A stretch of 64,000 bases of DNA from Moniliella sp. 'wahieum' (Eukaryota > Basidiomycota > Moniliellomycetes > Moniliellales > Moniliellaceae). Positions 59,201 to 64,000 of the stretch are shown in pieces; position 1 is the stretch's first letter; every line of letters begins with the position of its first letter. A model generated the notes under the pieces. It was given only the letters and a program-made list of their open reading frames with translations, was not told the DNA's origin and ran no database searches. Made by a program: the position numbers and the translations under genes. The stretch is taken from the NCBI GenBank assembly GCA_003971905.1, contig RSEE01000030.1:320001-384000 (forward strand). Reading direction: 5' to 3'.

Positions 59201-60296
59201 TGCCTTTCGATGGGGGGGCTGAGAAGATAGTGCAAGGCTGACGGATCCCGTAAGAGCGCGAGATGGAGGCATCGAATGCTGAGTAGCCGAACCAGTTGAT
59301 ATGCTCCCTTCCGCGGGGCGACCAGTTTTTCCTGGTGGCTCCGGAGCGGAAGGGGGCTGCTCGGTCGAATTTGAAGGGCGAACGGTACCTGTGAGGTGGC
59401 GGCCGAAGTGGTACCCTTTGAGGCGATTGGAGGCGGCGCAACAGACCCAGTACTCGTCCGCGAGGAAAGGTGGCGCGAGCTCGAAAGTTTAGAAGAGCGT
59501 GGCCTGGGGGGTTGTGGTTCAGTGACGGAATGGGTTCGAGGCGGGGAGCGGTACCTCTTTTCCTCAGAAGAAGGCATAGGCGCCCTGGAGGAATTAGAAG
59601 GTCGTGATCGGTCGTCCGAATATGGTAGGGTGGGTGTAGCAGAAGTATCGCTTTTTCTGGGTGGCTGAGGGAGGACGGTCAAATTGGGACGAATTCTGAG
59701 TAAATCGCGATACATACCTTTTCGCGTCCCCAGCGAGTAGAGACGACGCGAGGCGCTGTGGCAGAGCTCCGATCAGATGGTGTTGCCGCTGTAGTGCCTG
59801 AATTGGTGTTCGCGGTTAATGGCGCGGCAGGCCCCTTTGCCGAGTCCAGGGTAGCGGATGCAGGCTCTTTTGGCTTGAGAGAGCGGCTGGGCGAACCCGT
59901 GGCTCTCGGCGGTGTCCGCGGTGGCTGAGATTGCTGGCTGTAGGACACAAATACGACGCTGTGGTCCGATTCGGAACCGTAATCGAGCTCTCCAGTATCA
60001 CCCTGGGAAAGGCCAAGGCGCGCTGAGATGTCGTCGGCTGCGCGATTGATAGACGCTGCGCCACGACGTGATTTTTTTCTCGCCCTGCCATCCCGCCTAG
60101 GGATATTCGGGGGGGTACGGGGGGTAGTCAGGATGGGCGGGGCGAGTGTGGGTCGCGAACGTAGGCTCGCGTCGCTTCTTGGCCGGCGGGCGGAGGGGTC
60201 GCTGAACGCGTCAGTGGAGGTGGGGGCGGGATCGCTGTCATAGCGAGGGCGCTTCGTTGCGGGGGGCGCTGGGAAGAGGCGATGTCGCAGGGGCAT
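56286..60296 (-). CDS. Large, mostly disordered protein with C-terminal coiled coil, unknown family
   Basis: It starts at ATG 60296 (MPLRHRLFPAPPATKRPRYD) and has nuclear-type basic patches (RRDGRARKKSRRGAASINRA). An intron at 59665-59717 (53 bases, GTATGT donor, CTCAG acceptor) lies after WGREK. A long Pro/Ser-rich middle has repeated blocks (APPPSRPPVAAGQPSSNP, with two similar copies). A possibly folded region follows: KLTWSDIFIPSAGKFTFDP, LLRVPDGFDSQALAEGLESG, VARHFIADRVDKAAQVPSFL, LLRTKSDWVCDLGWFNRPKA and LVSHLLLNDIRLSPWFDCDG. The C-terminal coiled coil has REIEQVEAKVARTEKRLVRA, LLEEDMRKRQTAQQRQRDQE and ILADVSAPEEDKAQARLRLK. Frame changes are frequent. It may be a chromatin or DNA-metabolism factor judging by basic tracts, but that is only inference. 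It could be two genes joined around 58520. Confidence 0.6.
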
Positions 60297-61808
60297 GGTG
60301 ACTACAGCGTCGCCGACGCCGATCCCGAGGCGAAGGGCAGCGACGCGATGGTGGTCGCTGTGCTCCGGCCAAGTCCCAAGCCAGCCAGCAGCCGACGCGT
60401 GACGGCGGCGTGCACCACCGCTGGACATCCTGCATCCCGCCAATTCCGCCTTCGCTGCTTACGTCAGTATCGATCCCCCCCCCCCTCCATGATGCATGAG
60501 GTGTCGCCCCAATTTCGGCAGCCACCGTCTACTGCCTCGTCGTGCCATGCGAATACGCTAATCAAGGTACTGCAACATCACATGGGGCAAGATGAAGCTT
60601 GAAGCTTGGAGTAGAGCTTGACGTTTTCAAAGTCCCATGTTGCTGTCCCATGTTGCTCGTCTCCACGAAAACAGTCAAAAAGATGCCAGGGTGCTGTAAA
60701 AACAGGATGAGATCGATGAGAGGGAACAATGTGTTGGGACCCGTGGTCCCGTACTTAGGCCAAGGTGCCTCATCACCCTTCACCCCGATTTGTCCTCCCA
60801 AGCTCCACGTGTATACTCAGGCTTGTTTGAACCCTGTCTCTAGGTGTGGACAAGGCTTATTAGACCTCCACCACGACCACCGCGATTGCATTGCTCTACA
60901 CTTCAGAGGTTCTTCGCCCAATCCCTTGGGCTCCTCCGGTCTTACACAATGATCGTGGCGTGGGGTGTTATATATAGGTTGAGGCTACACTCGCTCTCAT
61001 TGGGAATTTCGCTACCTCTCGCGCGCGTCGCCTTCCCCTCCGCCTGTCTGCCTTGCTCCATGTGCCCTCGGTATTCTTTTTACATCTTTCCCCAACGGTG
61101 ACGACTATATTTTCCGCCCTTGTCTACTCAATAACGAGCTGAATGGGCCTGCAATGGATTTGCGTCTGTAAGTCTCTGTATAGCAACCGCTAGGTGTCTC
61201 TTCGAGTTGAACATTGAAGCTAATACCACTACTTGAGGAAAGAGAATTACACCCATCTCTTCTGAGAGTGTGGCATGAAGAAGGGGCCCGAGTAGGAGTA
61301 CCACATCATGTGCATCATGAGGGTAACCGCGAGTACCGAGTGCTTTAGCTCCTGTATAGTAGACCTGTATACGAGTGCATATATATCTTGCTAGCGAGCG
61401 GTGCATGGGACAGTGTTCCACACAACGTGCCTTTCTTCCGCCGCTCGTAACACGTAGACACTGGCCTGGTGCATATATAGGCGGTCCCCGCTGCGCCGAC
61501 AACACTACCGTGGCGCAAAGCCCTTGCGCCCTTTAGTTTGTGGCCTTGCGCCCTTTCGCAATGTACCGCCGCCGGACGGCTGAGCTTCCTGGTTCTCGGC
61601 GGCTGCCCTAGCTGTCGGACTCGATATTCTCTGCTTTCCCCACCACCGCCACCCCCTCTTCTTGTCTCCCGCGTCTGGCACGCTGTCCCTGCCCCTTCGC
61701 CCATATTGTATCCACAACTCTCAATCCTATCCCCTGTACCCCTTTCTATCGTCCGTGCCCCATTCCCTCTAATCGCAGCCTGGTACTATCCCATACCAAG
61801 CATAAAAG
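60297..61808. other. 1.5 kb upstream region of the repeat-protein gene
   Basis: Intergenic between two divergent starts. It contains AAGCTT heptamers at 60594-60608, CATGATGCATGAGG at 60488-60501, and CATCATGTGCATCATG at 61304-61319. Immediately upstream of ATG 61809 are ATACCAAGCATAAAAG and a C/T-rich leader, typical of a strongly expressed fungal gene. No gene is supported in between. Confidence 0.45.
60594..60608. repeat. Heptamer array (GAAGCTT), about 2 units
   Basis: GAAGCTTGAAGCTTG, the same family as 3001-3018 and 53270-53296. Confidence 0.8.
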
Positions 61809-62811
61809 ATGCGCATCAGCTTCTTCCTTCTATGCCTCTTCTCCCCTGCTGTGTGGGCACACAACAGCCCCTTCGTCCTCGGTCACCTTCCCTCATGGTC
61901 CCCGCCGCTGCTTCGTCCATCGCCGCTGAAGCCTCGGCTTCACTCGCGAGTGAAGCATCGGCATGGCGTGCTCACGCTGCATCATACAAGGCCTCCCACT
62001 ACCGCCAGTGCTTCAGGTGCGGTGCCCTCTGATGATCCCGTCAAGTCGTGGTGGGCCCACGCTTCTTCCTACAAGGCTGAACATTATCCTTCCAGCGCCC
62101 CAGCTGCCGCTTCCTCGCTCGACCCGGTCAAGTCGTGGTGGGACCACGCCAGGTCTCACTCGAGGAGTCTGGCACACAAGTCAGCGGCCTCGGCGCTGCG
62201 TGCATCGAAATCGCAGCAACTTGCCTCCCTCTCGTCAAAAAAGGCAATGGAAACCGTCCCTCACATTGAGGAACATTCGGATGCTGCACAACGGTTTCTG
62301 TGCCCAATCGCAAGAAGCCTTCCTCCTCATTTGTTGATGACCAACCCACCACAGTTGGTCCTTTGCATAGCCGGAAGAGGCCTTCATCTTCTTTTGTCGT
62401 TGACCCCCCCACCACTGTTGGCCCTCTGCACTCGCGCAAAAAGCCTTCCTCCTCCACTGTCGATGACCCACCCAACCACAGTTGGCCCTGTTCCCTCCCG
62501 GAAGAAACCCAATTCATACGTGGTCCATGACGCTCCCACCACGGTTGGTCCTTTGTCCTCCTCCCGCAGCCTACACACGACTTCGTTAACGACCCCGCGA
62601 CAACGGTTGGCCCGCGTCCTACTGAGCCCGCCAAGGTCGATCCAAGCGTGACGGACCCAGCCAAGATCTCTTGGCTTTCCCATGCTGCCTCCGTCTCCTT
62701 CTCCCGGCCCTCAAGTCGGCTGACGCAGCCGCTTCTGCGTGGCGTGCGCATGCGTCCAAAGCCCGTCTGTCGGCAAGCGAAGCCGCCAAGTCGCTCGCAC
62801 CTTCGGTGTAG
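61809..62811 (+). CDS. Secreted protein with two kinds of internal repeats and dibasic sites
   Basis: It starts at ATG 61809 with a clear signal peptide (MRISFFLLCLFSPAVWAHNS). After it come modules built on W-x-x-H-A: SAWRAHAASYKASHY, KSWWAHASSYKAEHYPS and KSWWDHARSHSRSLAH. A central array follows of six units of about 21 residues, consensus TTVGPLHSRKKP plus SSSFVDDPP (62288-62614). Two more W-x-x-H-A modules close the protein, ISWLSHAASVSFSR and SAWRAHASKARLSASEAAKS, ending LAPSV at TAG 62809-62811. Frame changes at about 61905, 62030, 62280, 62474 (one extra A), 62580 and 62715 fit indels, because repeat spacing returns to 63 bases each time. Four units carry RKK or RKR, possible Kex2 sites. 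No cysteine-rich domain was seen. The layout recalls smut repellent-type or Kex2-processed repeat proteins; no sequence match is claimed. Confidence 0.8.
62288..62614 (+). repeat. 63-base coding tandem repeat, six units
   Basis: TTV(G/S) codons begin at 62288, 62348, 62411, 62475, 62538 and 62600, spacings 60, 63, 64, 63 and 62. The 64 and 62 intervals show an added and a lost base. Units differ mainly at silent positions and in the segment between RKKP and DDP. Confidence 0.9.
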
Positions 62812-63783
62812 AGCGTACTGCCTCATGGGCCAGGTGGATGTCCCCCCGTCTCTCTCGGTTACATTACATTTCTGTCATGCGTTTTTCTTCTTTTTCCGGT
62901 CATGTCAGAAGCGGAGCGGAGGCTCCGCCCAGCGACACTTCTCGCTCAATTGCTCCTTTTCTATCGCTGTGCGGAGGAGAGCCCGACACATCGCCCCCCT
63001 CCCGCCTCACATGCACGCAACTTGCTGTCATCACCCCCTATACGCTTTCATCCCAATCCCACCAACAGAGGTTCATTTTGGCTCCGATCATCACTTTTTT
63101 CATTTTATCGTCACTTGAGTTGGTTCTTTGGTCGACAGGTCTTCTGCTCTGGCAGCAAAAGTCTCACCATTCTGCGCGTGGCTCCCTGCTCAAAGTCAGG
63201 TTCACAAATCACCGAGATGTCCATTGTGTGTTGTGCGTGGATGCGGGTGGAGTGTCAGTTGAGCGCCAGACGCGGTGTTGGTTGAGGTTGAGTGTAGAGG
63301 GTGCTGCGCGCGGCCCGTTTGAAACGATTGGGCGGGCAGGCACTAGGCACGGCAGGCACAGGCAGGCGCCTTGCCAGCAGCGGCCGCCCGATAGCTGGAA
63401 ACAATTCAGGCGCTGAAGCGCGCAAGTGGGATGACGTGAATGGCGGGTGGCGCGTGACGGCTGGCGCGATGGGTGACGGGTGCTAGTGTTGGCCAGATGG
63501 GGCCGAGGAACAGGGCGAGTGTGCGGTGCAGCAGGCGCGGGGCCAGTGTGGGCGATGCGTCATGGGCGTTGGCTCAGCGCTCCGCCTGGGCGCGACCAGG
63601 CAGCTGCGCGTGTGCTGAGCTCAGCCGCAGACAGCACTCGTGCCGCGCCCAGGCGCTTGCACCGCGTCCCAGGCCCAGGGCGCCGGAGCAGACTGCTGTC
63701 CTCCCCTGGTCCTTCTCCCCCGGCCCTCCTTTCCGCTTCCTCCTCCATCCAGCACCTTCCTCCCCCCTCCCCCCTCCCTCCCC
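62812..63783. other. 972-base intergenic region
   Basis: Holds the 3' region of the repeat-protein gene and the promoter of the edge gene. 63300-63620 is G/C-rich with GGCAGGCA-type words. The last 60 bases before ATG 63784 are a CTCCCCCCTCC pyrimidine tract. No gene is supported. Confidence 0.4.
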
Positions 63784-64000
63784 ATGCCGTCTCCTCCTGC
63801 TGCCGACACCAGTCTTGACCTCGCCGACGAGTGGCACGAAGCGGATGAGATGGAGCGTTCGCCGGCGCCTGCGACTGCGACTGCGTCTGCCCCCGCCACC
63901 GCCTCCGCCACCACAACCCCCCTCCTGCTTATGCCCCAGCTTCTGCGTCTCCACCTACCGCACCCCCCACCCAGGGGCCCCGGAACCTTCTGTAACTATT
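63784..64000 (+). CDS. 5' part of an unidentified gene, cut by the window edge
   Basis: ATG 63784 follows a strong C/T tract typical of fungal starts in this window. It reads MPSPPAADTSLDLADEWHEA then DEMERSPAPATATASAP. After an Ala/Thr-rich stretch the better reading may change frame (PPAYAPASASPPTAPPTQGP). No domain is visible in the portion available. Confidence 0.4.
   Translation, partial: MPSPPAADTSLDLADEWHEADEMERSPAPATATASAPATASATTTPLLLMPQLLRLHLPHPPPRGPGTFCNY

Overview
This window is nuclear DNA from a filamentous or dimorphic fungus, most likely a basidiomycete and plausibly from the smut lineage (Ustilaginomycotina). The coding sequence is GC-rich. Introns are few and short (about 50-130 bases), with GTACGT-, GTATGT- or GTGCGT-type donors and CTAAC/CTGAC branch points. 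Protein families are typically fungal, and HSP60 and polyubiquitin have no introns. The placement within basidiomycetes is inference; a BLAST of HSP60 or REV1 would settle it.

The most important technical fact is that many well-conserved genes are broken by 1-2 base indels: BET1, the C2-domain gene, polyubiquitin, HSP60, HSP10, PPIP5K, the TBC gene, the GATA factor, REV1 and MED31. The breaks lie mostly in homopolymers or dinucleotide runs. Essential genes cannot all be pseudogenes side by side, so this looks like an uncorrected long-read consensus. Coding regions below are therefore given as gene spans that cross frame changes.

Layout, left to right. A BET1 SNARE runs off the left edge and is divergent from an unrecognised gene. 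Next come a Ser/Pro-rich protein and an Inn1/Fic1-like C2 protein with a Pro/Tyr tail, then a five-unit polyubiquitin gene. HSP60 and HSP10 follow head to head across a shared 617-base promoter. After them lie peptidyl-tRNA hydrolase 2, a Vip1/Asp1 inositol pyrophosphate kinase-phosphatase, a TBC-domain protein and a DUF3445 haem-dependent demethylase-like protein. A large AreA/NIT2-type GATA factor sits behind a 2.1 kb GC-rich leader, followed by a conserved-looking protein of unknown function.

The middle (about 29.6-39.4 kb) is mostly gene-free, broken only by a coiled-coil protein. The right part holds a Ser-rich protein, LSM12, a Zn2Cys6 regulator, REV1 translesion polymerase divergent from Mediator MED31, two large unrecognised proteins, a secreted protein with two kinds of internal repeats and repeated dibasic sites, and the start of a gene cut by the right edge.

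Two things stand out as possibly undescribed. First, the secreted modular repeat protein at 61809-62811. Second, a set of intergenic heptamer arrays, each built as a 6-base palindrome plus one base (ACTAGT, AAGCTT, ATGCAT, ACCGGT, ACGCGT), scattered through non-coding DNA. The genes are mainly housekeeping and regulatory (proteostasis, DNA damage tolerance, transcription, trafficking) and do not form one pathway or a biosynthetic cluster.
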